Source: Actinobacillus succinogenes 130Z (GTDB lineage: Bacteria > Pseudomonadota > Gammaproteobacteria > Enterobacterales > Pasteurellaceae). Taken from it: a stretch of 64,000 nucleotides of DNA. The notes under the pieces were generated by a model. It was not told the origin of the DNA. It did not search any database and saw only the letters and a list, made by a program, of their open reading frames with translations. This document shows positions 9,034 through 18,216 of this stretch, piece after piece; position 1 is the first letter of the stretch; every line of letters starts with the position of its first letter. The stretch spans positions 248,001 through 312,000 of the forward strand of contig NC_009655.1 in NCBI RefSeq assembly GCF_000017245.1, written 5' to 3'. The position numbers and the translations under genes were made by a program.

Positions 9034-10650
9034 TTATGCTTTTGGACCGGCGCCAACTAATTTAGCCGCTTCCGGATTCGCCGTATATTTCACAAAGTTT
9101 TTCACGAAACGGTTTGCCAAATCTTCCGCTTTAACTTGCCATTGCGCTTTGTCTGCGTAAGTATCGCGCGGATCCAAAATAGCAGGATCAACACCCGGTA
9201 ATGCTTTAGGAATCGCTAAATTAAAGATTGGCAATTCGCCCATTTCCGCTTTTTCGATTGAACCGTCCAAAATCGCATCGATAATACCGCGGGTATCTTT
9301 GATTGAAATACGTTTACCCGTGCCGTTCCAACCGGTGTTCACCAAATAAGCTTCCGCACCGGAGGCTTTCATGCGTTCGACCAACACGTCCGCATATTGA
9401 ATCGGATGCAGGCTTAAGAATGCCGCACCGAAACAGGCCGAGAATGTCGGAGTCGGTTCGGTTACGCCGCGTTCCGTACCCGCTAATTTTGCAGTAAAGC
9501 CGGATAAGAAGTAGTATTCGGTTTGTTCCGGAGTCAGTTTTGAAACCGGCGGCAATACGCCGAATGCGTCCGCGGTTAAGAAAATCACTTTGGTTGCATG
9601 ACCGGCTTTCGATACCGGACGAACGATGTTGTCGATGTGGTAAATCGGATATGAAACACGGGTATTTTCTGTTTTTGAACCGTCGTCAAAGTCAACGGAA
9701 CCGTCTGCACGAACCACGACGTTTTCTAATAATGCGTCACGACGGATTGCGCCGTAAATATCCGGTTCGTTTTCTTGAGATAAGTTAATGGTTTTCGCGT
9801 AACAACCGCCTTCAAAGTTAAATACGCCGGATTCATCCCAACCGTGTTCGTCATCACCGATTAATTGGCGTTTAGGATCGGTCGAAAGCGTTGTTTTACC
9901 CGTACCGGATAAACCGAAGAAAATAGCCACGTCACCGTCTTTACCTACGTTGGCGGAACAGTGCATGGAAGCCACACCTTTTAACGGCAGGAAGTAGTTC
10001 ATCATTGAGAACATACCTTTTTTCATTTCACCGCCGTACCAAGTACCGCCGATAAGCTGAATACCTTCGGTAATATTGAAAGCGACAAAGTTTTCACTGT
10101 TCAAACCTTGTTCTTTCCAGTTCGGATTAGTACATTTAGCACCGTTTAACACGGTAAAATCCGCTTTGAAATTTTTCAACTCTTCATCGGTCGGTCGGAT
10201 AAACATGTTTTTCACAAAATGCGCCTGCCATGCCACTTCAGTAACCATACGCACACCGATACGGTGTTTTTCACTGGCGCCGCAGTAACCTTCTACCACG
10301 AATAAACGTTTACCGGAAAGTTGTTTCGCCACTAATTCTCTCAAACTTTTCCAAGTTTCTTGCGTCATCGGTTTGTTATCGTTTTTCGCCGCTTCGCTGT
10401 TCCACCAAACGGTGTCTTTCGTAGTTTCATCGCAAACGATATATTTATCTTTCGGTGAACGACCGGTAAAAATCCCCGTATCGACGGCAACCGCGCCAAG
10501 CGTGGTTAACGTCCCTTTATCGAAACCCTCCAAACCCGGTTTGGTTTCTTCCTCGAAAAGTTGTTCATAACTCGGGTTATACACAATTTCCTTAACATCG
10601 GTAAGCCCTAAGTCATTAAGTTCTTTAACGAGTTTGTTTAAGTCAGTCAT
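9034..10650 (-). CDS. pckA: Phosphoenolpyruvate carboxykinase (ATP)
   Basis: Interconverts oxaloacetate + ATP and PEP + CO2 + ADP; in capnophilic succinate producers it runs in the carboxylating direction. 538 residues. Visible motifs are GRSPKDKYIV (substrate Arg), FFGLSGTGKTTLS (P-loop, about 246-258), IGDDEHGWD (metal Asp), and NTGWNGTG/GKRISIKDTRG near the C-terminus. The start follows GAGGTGAA. It lies downstream of hslO but a 208-base gap with a hslO terminator and a CRP-like site suggests its own promoter. Confidence 0.98.
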   Translation of the reverse strand: MTDLNKLVKELNDLGLTDVKEIVYNPSYEQLFEEETKPGLEGFDKGTLTTLGAVAVDTGIFTGRSPKDKYIVCDETTKDTVWWNSEAAKNDNKPMTQETWKSLRELVAKQLSGKRLFVVEGYCGASEKHRIGVRMVTEVAWQAHFVKNMFIRPTDEELKNFKADFTVLNGAKCTNPNWKEQGLNSENFVAFNITEGIQLIGGTWYGGEMKKGMFSMMNYFLPLKGVASMHCSANVGKDGDVAIFFGLSGTGKTTLSTDPKRQLIGDDEHGWDESGVFNFEGGCYAKTINLSQENEPDIYGAIRRDALLENVVVRADGSVDFDDGSKTENTRVSYPIYHIDNIVRPVSKAGHATKVIFLTADAFGVLPPVSKLTPEQTEYYFLSGFTAKLAGTERGVTEPTPTFSACFGAAFLSLHPIQYADVLVERMKASGAEAYLVNTGWNGTGKRISIKDTRGIIDAILDGSIEKAEMGELPIFNLAIPKALPGVDPAILDPRDTYADKAQWQVKAEDLANRFVKNFVKYTANPEAAKLVGAGPKA

Positions 10651-10686
10651 ACTTCACCTCATTGATAATTTAAAATTAAAAATCCA

Positions 10687-10736
10687 AACTAGATCTATTT
10701 TAAAACTATTTATACCTAAAAAATGTTAACTAGATC
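10687..10736. promoter_or_regulatory. Direct repeats AACTAGATC in the pckA leader
   Basis: AACTAGATC occurs at 10687-10695 and 10728-10736, 41 bases apart, about four helical turns, just upstream of the pckA start. Could be a binding-site pair for an unknown regulator. Confidence 0.35.
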
Positions 10737-10783
10737 AAATTTTCGATAATTAGTTCTAATTTGAACGTATTTTTTTCATGATT

Positions 10784-10799
10784 TGTGATCCGTTTCAAA
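10784..10799. promoter_or_regulatory. Candidate CRP site upstream of pckA
   Basis: TGTGATCCGTTTCAAA resembles TGTGA-N6-TCACA (first half perfect, second half degenerate). pckA belongs to the CRP regulon in relatives, so the placement is sensible; affinity is uncertain. Confidence 0.45.
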
Positions 10800-10816
10800 T
10801 TTTTATGGCGGTAAAT

Positions 10817-10858
10817 GAAAAAACACGGCTGTTTTCACTCAAACAAACCGTGTTTCCT
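10817..10858 (-). terminator. Probable terminator after hslO
   Basis: On the minus strand AAACACGG pairs with CCGTGTTT followed by T residues, loop about 20 bases, immediately after the hslO stop. Confidence 0.6.
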
Positions 10859-11725
10859 CTATTGCTGCATTTTCAATTTATCGATAGCGTCCCGATTAAA
10901 GAAATAATGGGTACCGCAACACTCGCACTGCATATCGATACTGCCGTTATGTTCCGCCAGGATCTCATCCAGTTCCGCATCGGAAATCAACAGTAACGCC
11001 GCACCGGAACGTTCCGCCGAACAACCGCAATGGAAAGTAACGGCTTGCGGCGCGTAAATTTCCACCTGCTCTTCGTGATACAGACGGTATAACATTTCCT
11101 CCGCCGTCAGTCCGAAAATTTCGTCGTCTTTTACCGTTGCGGTTAATGCGGCAAGGTGCTCGAAATCATCCGGCGAACCCGAACCGTCCGGCATAACCTG
11201 CAGCAGCATCCCCGCCGCCACCGGTTCGCCGTTAAACTCGCCCGTGCGGATAATTAATTGGGTTTTCAGTTGTTCCGAACGTTCGAAATATTCCTCCAGA
11301 CATTCCGTAATAGTCGGTTTGTCCAGCGTCACCACGCCTTGATAACGTTCGCCCTCTTCCGGTGCAATGGTAATCACTAATACGCCTTTGCCAATCATTT
11401 GGTGCAGCGTCATATCATCGCTGATTTCACCTTGCAGCCGGGCTAAAGCTCGGATTTGCTGGCTATCCGTACCGTTCACCAACGCCAGTTTCAACGGACC
11501 GTCGCCCTGAATCTGGACGGTGATATGGCCGGTAAATTTTAAGGTCGCCGTCAATAAACCGGTCGCCACCATCATCTCACCCAGCAAATTCTGCACTGCA
11601 ATCGGGTAATGGTGGGTGTTAAGCGTTTCGCTGAAACTTTTATTCATCCGCACCCATTCGCCGCGTACAGCTCGGTTTTGGAAGAGGTAACGATAGAGTT
11701 TGTCGTTGTCTTGTTGATATGTCAT
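10859..11725 (-). CDS. hslO: Redox-regulated holdase chaperone Hsp33
   Basis: Cytosolic chaperone activated by oxidation. 288 residues. The C-terminal zinc switch is visible: CGC (about 235) and CECC near residue 270, giving the CxC...CxxC tetrad, followed by FFNRDAIDKL. The N-terminal YRYLFQNRAVRGEWV is typical. Lies 113 bases downstream of hslR in the same direction, the usual hslR-hslO pairing. Confidence 0.95.
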   Translation of the reverse strand: MTYQQDNDKLYRYLFQNRAVRGEWVRMNKSFSETLNTHHYPIAVQNLLGEMMVATGLLTATLKFTGHITVQIQGDGPLKLALVNGTDSQQIRALARLQGEISDDMTLHQMIGKGVLVITIAPEEGERYQGVVTLDKPTITECLEEYFERSEQLKTQLIIRTGEFNGEPVAAGMLLQVMPDGSGSPDDFEHLAALTATVKDDEIFGLTAEEMLYRLYHEEQVEIYAPQAVTFHCGCSAERSGAALLLISDAELDEILAEHNGSIDMQCECCGTHYFFNRDAIDKLKMQQ

Positions 11726-11838
11726 TTGCTTTTCTGTTCCTAAATTAATTTTTTAATCCCGTTTACTTTACCTGGAGCTTTATCTTACTTTTTTTGCCTC
11801 GTCAAAGAAAGGAAGTAAAGAGAAAAGAAGCAGGACGT

Positions 11839-12249
11839 TTATCCCTGATGTTTAAAGCGCATCAAATCCCGGCGTTCTTTTTTGTTCGGGCGTCGGTCCG
11901 GGTGCGGCATGGCGTTCATTTTGCGGGCTAGTGCCATTTTTTCGCGGTTCTCTAAGCTTTGCTCGGTCTCACGGTACAATAACCGCGCTTCCGGCGCGCC
12001 TCGACGCCGGGCGGAAAGTGCGGTCACTTCTACTTCTTTTTCGTCGTTGCCTTGGCGCAATTTAATTTTTGCGCCGATTTCCACCGTTTTGTTCGGTTTG
12101 GTACGTTGTCCGTTGTAATGCACTTTACCGCCGTCGATCATTTCTTTGCAAATGGTTCGGGTTTTGTAAAATCGCGCCGCCCACAACCATTTATCCAAAC
12201 GGACATCGTCGTTTTCGTTTTGCACTTTTTTCTGCGTATTTTTAGCCAT
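11839..12249 (-). CDS. hslR: Ribosome-associated heat-shock protein Hsp15
   Basis: 136-residue S4-domain RNA-binding protein that rescues 50S subunits carrying stalled nascent chains. The S4 domain starts at VRLDKWLWAARFYKTRT (about 16-32); the C-terminus is Arg/Lys-rich (PDRRPNKKERRDLMRFKHQG). Followed by hslO on the same strand; divergent from nudE. Confidence 0.94.
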   Translation of the reverse strand: MAKNTQKKVQNENDDVRLDKWLWAARFYKTRTICKEMIDGGKVHYNGQRTKPNKTVEIGAKIKLRQGNDEKEVEVTALSARRRGAPEARLLYRETEQSLENREKMALARKMNAMPHPDRRPNKKERRDLMRFKHQG

Positions 12250-12320
12250 AATTTTTCCTTAACGCTGAATCAGGCTTATGGTATCGTTATTCCGTATTTT
12301 GTCAATTTAGAGAACAGGAA

Positions 12321-12884
12321 ATGACTCAGCAGTTACCCGAAATTCTGGCGGTGTCCGTTTCCGCCAAAAGCCGTATTTTTGAAATTCAGGCGGTGGATTT
12401 AAAATTCAGCAACGGCGAATTGCGTACTTACGAACGCTTCACGCCGGCAAGTCGTGCGGCGGTGATGGTGGTGCCGATTGACGGCGATGATATTCTAATG
12501 GTGCGCGAATATGCGGTGGGAACGGAACGTTACGAGTTAGGATTCACTAAAGGATTAATGGAAAAAGACGAAACGCCGGAACAAAGTGCAAACCGTGAAA
12601 TGCAGGAAGAAATCGGTTTAGGGGCGCGAAAATTCCGACATTTGCGCACGGTGAATTCCAATCCAAGTTACATGAATAACCCCATGCATATTCTGCTGGC
12701 TTGGGATTTTTATCCGTCCAAACTGGCGGGCGACGAACCGGAACCGTTGCAGCTGGTTCGCTTTCCCTTGGCAAGAATCGACGAATTAATCCGCGACGCG
12801 GATTTTTGCGAAGCGCGTAATTTAGTGGCGTTGTATGCCCTGCGGGATTATTTGACGGACGTTCATAAAAAAGTGCGGTCATAA
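12321..12884 (+). CDS. nudE: ADP compounds hydrolase NudE
   Basis: Nudix hydrolase for ADP-ribose, NADH and Ap3A. 187 residues with the Nudix box GLMEKDETPEQSANREMQEE followed by IG (about 75-97). Divergent from hslR, as in relatives. A USS at 12871-12879 forms the last codons, so the C-terminus reads KKVRS. Confidence 0.93.
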   Translation: MTQQLPEILAVSVSAKSRIFEIQAVDLKFSNGELRTYERFTPASRAAVMVVPIDGDDILMVREYAVGTERYELGFTKGLMEKDETPEQSANREMQEEIGLGARKFRHLRTVNSNPSYMNNPMHILLAWDFYPSKLAGDEPEPLQLVRFPLARIDELIRDADFCEARNLVALYALRDYLTDVHKKVRS

Positions 12885-12912
12885 AATCTTGCGTTTTTTT
12901 GACCGCACTTTC
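12867..12912. terminator. Paired-USS terminator between nudE and ydfG
   Basis: AAAAAAGTGCGGTC (12867-12880) pairs with GACCGCACTT ahead of the ydfG end; the left USS overlaps the nudE stop codon. Converging genes, so bidirectional use is likely. Confidence 0.75.
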
Positions 12913-12930
12913 CGCTGTTATACCACCCCG

Positions 12931-13677
12931 TTAATCTTTCGTTACTTTTAACCCCGCGAAAGTCTGGGTTACCGGCATGATTTCAATTCGATTGATATTC
13001 ACATGCGGCGGTTGTTGGTAAATCCATAAAATGGCGTTGGCAATATCTTCCGGCTGAATCGAATGCGCGCCCTCGTACAGACTGGCGGCTTTTTGGTCGT
13101 CGCCCTTAAAGCGCACGTTGGAAAATTCCGTGCCGCCGCACAGTCCCGGTTCCACATTGGTGACACGAACCGCCGTACCGGCCAAATCGGCGCGCAAATT
13201 CAGGCTGAATTGTTTGACAAAGGCTTTTGTTGCGCCGTATACGTTACCGCCCGGATACGGATAATTACCCGCGATAGACCCTAAATTAATGATGTGCCCT
13301 TTGTTGCGTTGCACCATATTCGGCAAAATCTGACGGGTGAGATAAGTCAATCCCACGATGTTGGTCTGAATCATGGTAAGCCAATCGTTGAAATTCACTT
13401 CATACGCCGGTTCCAATCCTAACGCCAATCCGGCGTTATTCACCAATAAATCGATTTCCGACCATTCCGCCGGCAAGCTTGCCAACGCCGCATCCACTTT
13501 TGCCGGATCCGACACATCCATTTGCAACGGGTAAAACTTATCACCCAGTTCCGCTTTCAGTTCGTCTAATTTTTCTAACCGACGAGCGGCGCCGATAACC
13601 GAATATCCCGCCTTAACAAAGGTCCGACAGGTAGATTTACCGAATCCCGCCGACGCGCCTGTCACTAAAATCGCCAT
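12931..13677 (-). CDS. ydfG: NADP-dependent short-chain dehydrogenase (YdfG type)
   Basis: 248-residue SDR enzyme. N-terminal TGASAGFG is the cofactor-binding glycine motif, NNAGLALG follows, and the catalytic Ser-Tyr-Lys are in LGSIAG and YGATK (Y152, K156 approximately). It closely tracks E. coli YdfG, which oxidises L-allo-threonine/3-hydroxy acids and reduces 3-hydroxypropionate semialdehyde. Single gene, convergent with nudE. Confidence 0.88.
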   Translation of the reverse strand: MAILVTGASAGFGKSTCRTFVKAGYSVIGAARRLEKLDELKAELGDKFYPLQMDVSDPAKVDAALASLPAEWSEIDLLVNNAGLALGLEPAYEVNFNDWLTMIQTNIVGLTYLTRQILPNMVQRNKGHIINLGSIAGNYPYPGGNVYGATKAFVKQFSLNLRADLAGTAVRVTNVEPGLCGGTEFSNVRFKGDDQKAASLYEGAHSIQPEDIANAILWIYQQPPHVNINRIEIMPVTQTFAGLKVTKD

Positions 13678-13797
13678 ATTGTTTCTCCTTTTTGGTATTG
13701 TTCGTTTTAAGATAGATCACCCCGACAATCGCGTCAAGCCTTGCACTTCATCCACTTTTTGATAAGATGAAACCACGCCAATCTTCCGGAAATTTCT

Positions 13798-14610
13798 ATG
13801 CAATGCACGCCAGACTTACTTCAAGCCGTTATCGCTATTTCACATCAGGCGGGTGAACATTTAAAGCGTTTTTATACCCGCTCCGTCTACGTTCACACCA
13901 AATCCGACAATACGCCCGTTACCGAAGCGGACTTGTTTGTCAGCCGGTTTCTAACGGAAAAACTGACCGCACTTACGCCCGAAATTCCCGTGCTTTCCGA
14001 GGAAAACTGCGAAATGCCGTTGGAAGTGCGGTCAACATGGCGGGAATATTGGTTAATTGACCCTTTGGACGGTACCAAACATTTCATCAATCACACCGGA
14101 CAATTCGCCATTCTGATTGCGCTGATCCAGCACAACCGTCCGACCCTCGGCGTAATTTACGCACCGATAACGGAACTCACCCATTACGCCATGAAAAATT
14201 ACGGCGCCTTTCGTTTGCAACAGGGATGCCGCAAACAATTGCAAGCACGTCGCCTGGATCTGAACAAACCGCTTAAAATCGCCATCGGTTCCGAATCCGC
14301 CATTACTAAAGTGCGGTCGATTTTAAACGATAATATTCGGGCGGAATTTGTGGTTCACGGTTCAAGCGGCTTGAAATGTACGATGGTGGCGGACGGCTTA
14401 GCGGATTGCTATATCCGCCTCGGCAGAACCGGCGAATGGGACACCGCCGCCGGCGAACTGTTACTGGAAGAGCTGGGCGGTAACGCGCTGGACGAGCACT
14501 ATCAACCGCTCACCTATAATCAACGGGAAACCTTTGTCAATCCTGATTTCGTCATCACTGCCGATGCCTCGGTAAACTGGAAAAACGTCTTTCAATTTAA
14601 TTTGCCTTAG
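13798..14610 (+). CDS. cysQ: 3'(2'),5'-bisphosphate nucleotidase CysQ
   Basis: Hydrolyses 3'-phosphoadenosine 5'-phosphate. 270 residues of the inositol-monophosphatase fold with LSEENCE, DPLDGTKHF (about 86-94) and EWDTAAGELLLEE metal-binding motifs. Contains three USS copies (about 13967, 14027 and 14309), unusually many for one gene. Located 69 bases upstream of zwf, same strand. Confidence 0.93.
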   Translation: MQCTPDLLQAVIAISHQAGEHLKRFYTRSVYVHTKSDNTPVTEADLFVSRFLTEKLTALTPEIPVLSEENCEMPLEVRSTWREYWLIDPLDGTKHFINHTGQFAILIALIQHNRPTLGVIYAPITELTHYAMKNYGAFRLQQGCRKQLQARRLDLNKPLKIAIGSESAITKVRSILNDNIRAEFVVHGSSGLKCTMVADGLADCYIRLGRTGEWDTAAGELLLEELGGNALDEHYQPLTYNQRETFVNPDFVITADASVNWKNVFQFNLP

Positions 14611-14679
14611 CTATTAGATTTTTTAGCGGAATTCAGGCATTATTAACCGACTATTTTCCAGATAAGGATTAGGATAAAA

Positions 14680-16167
14680 ATGAAAGCAGAAAATAATTGT
14701 ATCGTGATTTTCGGCGCATCAGGGGATCTGACGCACCGTAAATTAATTCCCGCACTCTATAATCTTTACAAAATCGGACGGTTGGAAGAAAACTTCTCCG
14801 TGCTGGGAGTGGCCCGCACAGAAATGACGGATGACATTTTCCGTGAAAAAATGCGAACCGCCCTGATTACCCAAGAAAATGCCGAAGGCGAAACGCTGGA
14901 TAAATTCTGTTCTCATCTGTATTACCAGGCGGTAAACACCTCCGATTCGGCGGATTACGTAAAGTTACTGCCTCGTTTGGATGAATTACACGACAAATAC
15001 CAAACCTGCGGCAATACGCTTTATTATCTATCCACTCCGCCGAGCCTGTACGGCGTTATTCCGGAATGCCTGGCGGCTCACGGCTTAAATACGGAAGAAT
15101 TCGGCTGGAAACGGATTATCGTGGAAAAACCGTTCGGTTACGATATTAAAACCGCCAAAGCACTGGATATTCAGATTCACCGTTTCTTCGAGGAACACCA
15201 GATTTACCGTATCGACCATTATTTGGGCAAAGAAACCGTGCAAAATCTGTTGGTGCTGCGATTCTCCAACGGCCTGTTCGAACCGCTTTGGAACCGTAAC
15301 TTCATCGATTACGTAGAAATCACCGGCGCGGAAGAGATCGGCGTAGAACAACGGGGCGGCTATTATGACGGTTCCGGTGCAATGCGGGATATGTTCCAAA
15401 ACCACTTATTGCAAGTATTGGCAATGGTTGCCATGGAACCGCCGGCGATTATTAACGCCGATTCCATGCGTGACGAAACCGCCAAAGTGCTCTATTGTCT
15501 GCATCCGTTGACCACGGAAGATCTCAAACACAATCTGGTATTAGGGCAATACACGGCCTCCACCGTTGACGATAAACCGGTGAAGGGTTATCTGGAGGAA
15601 GCGGGCGTGCCGTCCGATTCCGGCACCGAAACCTACATGGCGTTGCGCTGCCAAATCGATAACTGGCGCTGGGCCGGCGTGCCGTTTTACGTGCGCACCG
15701 GTAAACGCCTGCCGACCCGGGTGACGGAAATCGTCATTCATTTCAAAACCACGCCGCACCCGGTATTCAGCCAAAATGCGCCGGATAACAAATTAATCAT
15801 CCGTATCCAACCGGACGAAGGCATTTCCATGTTCTTCGGTTTGAAAAAACCGGGAGCCGGCTTCGAGGCTAAAGAAGTATCCATGGATTTCCGTTATGCG
15901 GATATCAGTTCTTCCGCTAATTTATTAACCGCCTACGAACGTTTACTGCTTGACGCCATGAAAGGCGACGCCACATTATTCGCCCGTACCGACGCCGTTC
16001 ACGCCTGCTGGAAATTCGTGCAGCCGATTTTGGATTACAAGGAAAACCAAGGTCGCGTTTACGAATATGAAGCCGGCACCTGGGGACCGGTGGAAGCGGA
16101 TAAACTTATCGCCCGTGAAGGACGCGTATGGCGCAGACCTTCGGGCTCCATGAAGAAAAAAGCGTAA
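14680..16167 (+). CDS. zwf: Glucose-6-phosphate 1-dehydrogenase
   Basis: First oxidative pentose phosphate step. 495 residues with the NADP motif FGASGDLTHRKL (about 10-21), IVEKPFGYD, and the active-site RIDHYLGKE (about 180). AAGGATTAGGA precedes the ATG. Starts a local zwf-pgl-...-gnd set. Confidence 0.98.
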   Translation: MKAENNCIVIFGASGDLTHRKLIPALYNLYKIGRLEENFSVLGVARTEMTDDIFREKMRTALITQENAEGETLDKFCSHLYYQAVNTSDSADYVKLLPRLDELHDKYQTCGNTLYYLSTPPSLYGVIPECLAAHGLNTEEFGWKRIIVEKPFGYDIKTAKALDIQIHRFFEEHQIYRIDHYLGKETVQNLLVLRFSNGLFEPLWNRNFIDYVEITGAEEIGVEQRGGYYDGSGAMRDMFQNHLLQVLAMVAMEPPAIINADSMRDETAKVLYCLHPLTTEDLKHNLVLGQYTASTVDDKPVKGYLEEAGVPSDSGTETYMALRCQIDNWRWAGVPFYVRTGKRLPTRVTEIVIHFKTTPHPVFSQNAPDNKLIIRIQPDEGISMFFGLKKPGAGFEAKEVSMDFRYADISSSANLLTAYERLLLDAMKGDATLFARTDAVHACWKFVQPILDYKENQGRVYEYEAGTWGPVEADKLIAREGRVWRRPSGSMKKKA

Positions 16168-16173
16168 ACCTTA

Positions 16174-16285
16174 CCTGGTATGACCCGTACCGGGTTCAAT
16201 AATCCCGGCCCCGCTGGGGTCGGAATAAATTTATAGAGCCGCAAATCGGCTCGGATTTAATAACCCCATACGACCCCGTATGGGG
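16174..16285 (+). promoter_or_regulatory. Four consecutive hairpins in the zwf-pgl gap
   Basis: CCTGGTA/TACCGGG (16174-16194), CCGGCCCC/GGGGTCGG (16205-16223), GAGCCG/CGGCTC (16236-16252) and CCCCATACG/CGTATGGGG (16264-16285). The last ends directly at the AAGGA ribosome site of pgl. None is followed by a T run, so RNA processing, stability or translational control is more likely than termination. Confidence 0.6.
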
Positions 16286-16297
16286 AAGGACAGAAAG

Positions 16298-16999
16298 ATG
16301 AACTACATTACCTTCCCGACCGCCCGACATGCCGTGGAAAAAATCGCACAGGAATTCGTGCTTTACAGCCAATTAAACCGTCCGGTGCATATTTCCCTTT
16401 CCGGCGGCTCGACGCCGAAACTTTTGTTCAAAACCTTGGCTCAAGCACCGTTTAACACCGATGTTCGGTGGCAAAATCTGCATTTTTGGTGGGGCGACGA
16501 CAGAATGGTTCCGCCGACAAATCCCGAAAGCAACTACGGCGAAGTACAGAAACTGCTGTTCGATCACATTCAAATTCCGGCGCAAAATATTCACCGTATT
16601 CGCGGCGAAGAACCGGCGGAACAGGAACTGAAACGCTTTGAAGCGGAATTAAGTGCGGTCGTTCCTGACGGTGTTTTTGACTGGATTATTCTCGGCATGG
16701 GCGGCGACGGCCATACGGCGTCTTTATTCCCGCATCAAACCGATTTTAACGATCCGAATCTTGCCGTAATCGCCAAACACCCGGAAAGCGGACAAATCCG
16801 CATTTCCAAAACCGCTAAACTGATCGAACGGGCAAAACGCATTACCTATCTGGTTACCGGTGCGGCAAAAGCGGAAATACTAAAACAAATCCAAACTACC
16901 CCGGCGGAACAACTGCCATATCCTGTCGCTCGCATTCAGGCAAAAAACGGCATAACGGAATGGTATTTGGATGCGGATGCGGCAAAGCTATTAAACTAG
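16298..16999 (+). CDS. pgl: 6-phosphogluconolactonase (DevB type)
   Basis: Hydrolyses 6-phosphoglucono-lactone. 233 residues with LSGGSTPK (about 29), WWGDDRMVP, ESNYGE and GMGGDGHTASLFP. ATG at 16298 after AAGGACAGAA; the frame opens at 16280 inside the preceding hairpin tail. Contains a USS at about 16651. Confidence 0.96.
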   Translation: MNYITFPTARHAVEKIAQEFVLYSQLNRPVHISLSGGSTPKLLFKTLAQAPFNTDVRWQNLHFWWGDDRMVPPTNPESNYGEVQKLLFDHIQIPAQNIHRIRGEEPAEQELKRFEAELSAVVPDGVFDWIILGMGGDGHTASLFPHQTDFNDPNLAVIAKHPESGQIRISKTAKLIERAKRITYLVTGAAKAEILKQIQTTPAEQLPYPVARIQAKNGITEWYLDADAAKLLN

Positions 17000-17026
17000 A
17001 ATATACCTCACGGGCGGGAAGAACCT

Positions 17027-17473
17027 ATGGATAAAATCTATTTAGCGTCCTATAAAGCCAAAGGGAATTGGGTGGATAAAATTATCCGCTTTTTCACTAA
17101 AGGAAAATATTCTCACAGCGAACTGGCTATAGAAAAAACGGAGGGCGCGGAAAAATGGTTCGAAATCTACAGTTCCAGCCCGCGTGACGGTGGCGTACGC
17201 ATGAAGAAAATGGCGGAATTGGACCCGGCAAAATGGGATCTCATCGAACTTACCGGTATAACCGAACAAGACGTGAAAGCCTATTACCAAAAAACCAAAG
17301 GCATGAAATACGACTTTTTCGGCGCTATCGGAACTAAGTTGCTGATCAGACAAAGCCGTAGCAAAATGTTCTGTTCCGAATGGGTTTTTAACCTGTTACA
17401 GAAATCCACCGAAGGCTGGCGTTTCGATCCCAATCAACTACATGCTATGTTTGCCAGTAACATAAACAATTGA
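17027..17473 (+). CDS. Putative permuted papain-like (NlpC/P60 superfamily) protein
   Basis: 148 residues, no signal peptide. The circularly permuted papain-like arrangement is suggested by a His in KYSHSELAIE (H30) and a Cys in FCSEWVF (C116), with YDFFGA between, as in YiiX/YaeF-like proteins of viral and bacterial origin. 27 bases after pgl, probably cotranscribed. Function unknown; an amidase, transferase or acyl-lipid hydrolase role would be typical of the fold. Confidence 0.65.
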   Translation: MDKIYLASYKAKGNWVDKIIRFFTKGKYSHSELAIEKTEGAEKWFEIYSSSPRDGGVRMKKMAELDPAKWDLIELTGITEQDVKAYYQKTKGMKYDFFGAIGTKLLIRQSRSKMFCSEWVFNLLQKSTEGWRFDPNQLHAMFASNINN

Positions 17474-17511
17474 TCTCAGCAAAAGTGCGGTCAGAAATTA
17501 AGGAGTTTTAC

Positions 17512-18207
17512 ATGAAAACACTCGGTATTTTAGGCGGAATGAGCCCTGAAAGTACGGTTTCCTACTACGTAAATATCAATCGTGCGGTCAATCGGGCGTT
17601 AGGCGGCAACCGCAGCGCAAAAATGCTGATGTCCAGTGTGGATTTCGAAGAGATCGTGCAATGCCAGAAAGCCGGCGACTGGCAAAAAGCGGGCGAAATT
17701 CTCGCCGAACAGGCGAAATTACTGGAACGGGCGGGCGCCGACGGCATTCTGCTTGCCACCAACACCATGCACAAAGTCGCCAACCGGATTACCGATCGCA
17801 TTTCCGTTCCTTTTCTGCATATTTTAGATGTGGTGGCAAACCGCATTAAAGCGCGCGGTTTAACTCACGTAGCATTACTGGGCACCGCCTTCACCATGAG
17901 CGATAATTTCTACCGCGACGGTTTAACGCAACGGGGGATCAACGCCATCGTTCCCGACAAAAAAGATCAACGGGAAATCCACCGCATTATTTTTGACGAA
18001 CTCTGCCTGGGCGTAATAAAACCCGAATCCAAAGATTTTTACCTGAAAACTATCGAAAAATTGACCGCACTTGGCGCTAGAGGTGTTATTCTAGGTTGTA
18101 CCGAAATCGGCTTGCTCATCAATCAAACGGATTCCGCACTGCCGTTTTTCGATACCGCCGCATTGCACAGCGAAATGGCGGTGGATTTCGTATTGGAAAA
18201 AGAATAA
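17512..18207 (+). CDS. ygeA: Aspartate/glutamate racemase family protein (YgeA-like)
   Basis: 231 residues matching E. coli YgeA, an amino-acid racemase. LGILGGMSPEST starts the protein. The usual first catalytic Cys is Thr (T83 in ATNTMH) and the second is present (C196 in GCTEIG), the atypical Thr/Cys pair known from YgeA. ATG at 17512 follows AAGGAG; a USS lies just upstream. Likely cotranscribed with the following small gene. Confidence 0.85.
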   Translation: MKTLGILGGMSPESTVSYYVNINRAVNRALGGNRSAKMLMSSVDFEEIVQCQKAGDWQKAGEILAEQAKLLERAGADGILLATNTMHKVANRITDRISVPFLHILDVVANRIKARGLTHVALLGTAFTMSDNFYRDGLTQRGINAIVPDKKDQREIHRIIFDELCLGVIKPESKDFYLKTIEKLTALGARGVILGCTEIGLLINQTDSALPFFDTAALHSEMAVDFVLEKE

Positions 18208-18216
18208 GGATACCCC

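Noticed and set aside
16174..16285. A known riboswitch between zwf and pgl
   Set aside because: No TPP, FMN, SAM, lysine or other class I know fits the order of stems; left as an unexplained hairpin array.
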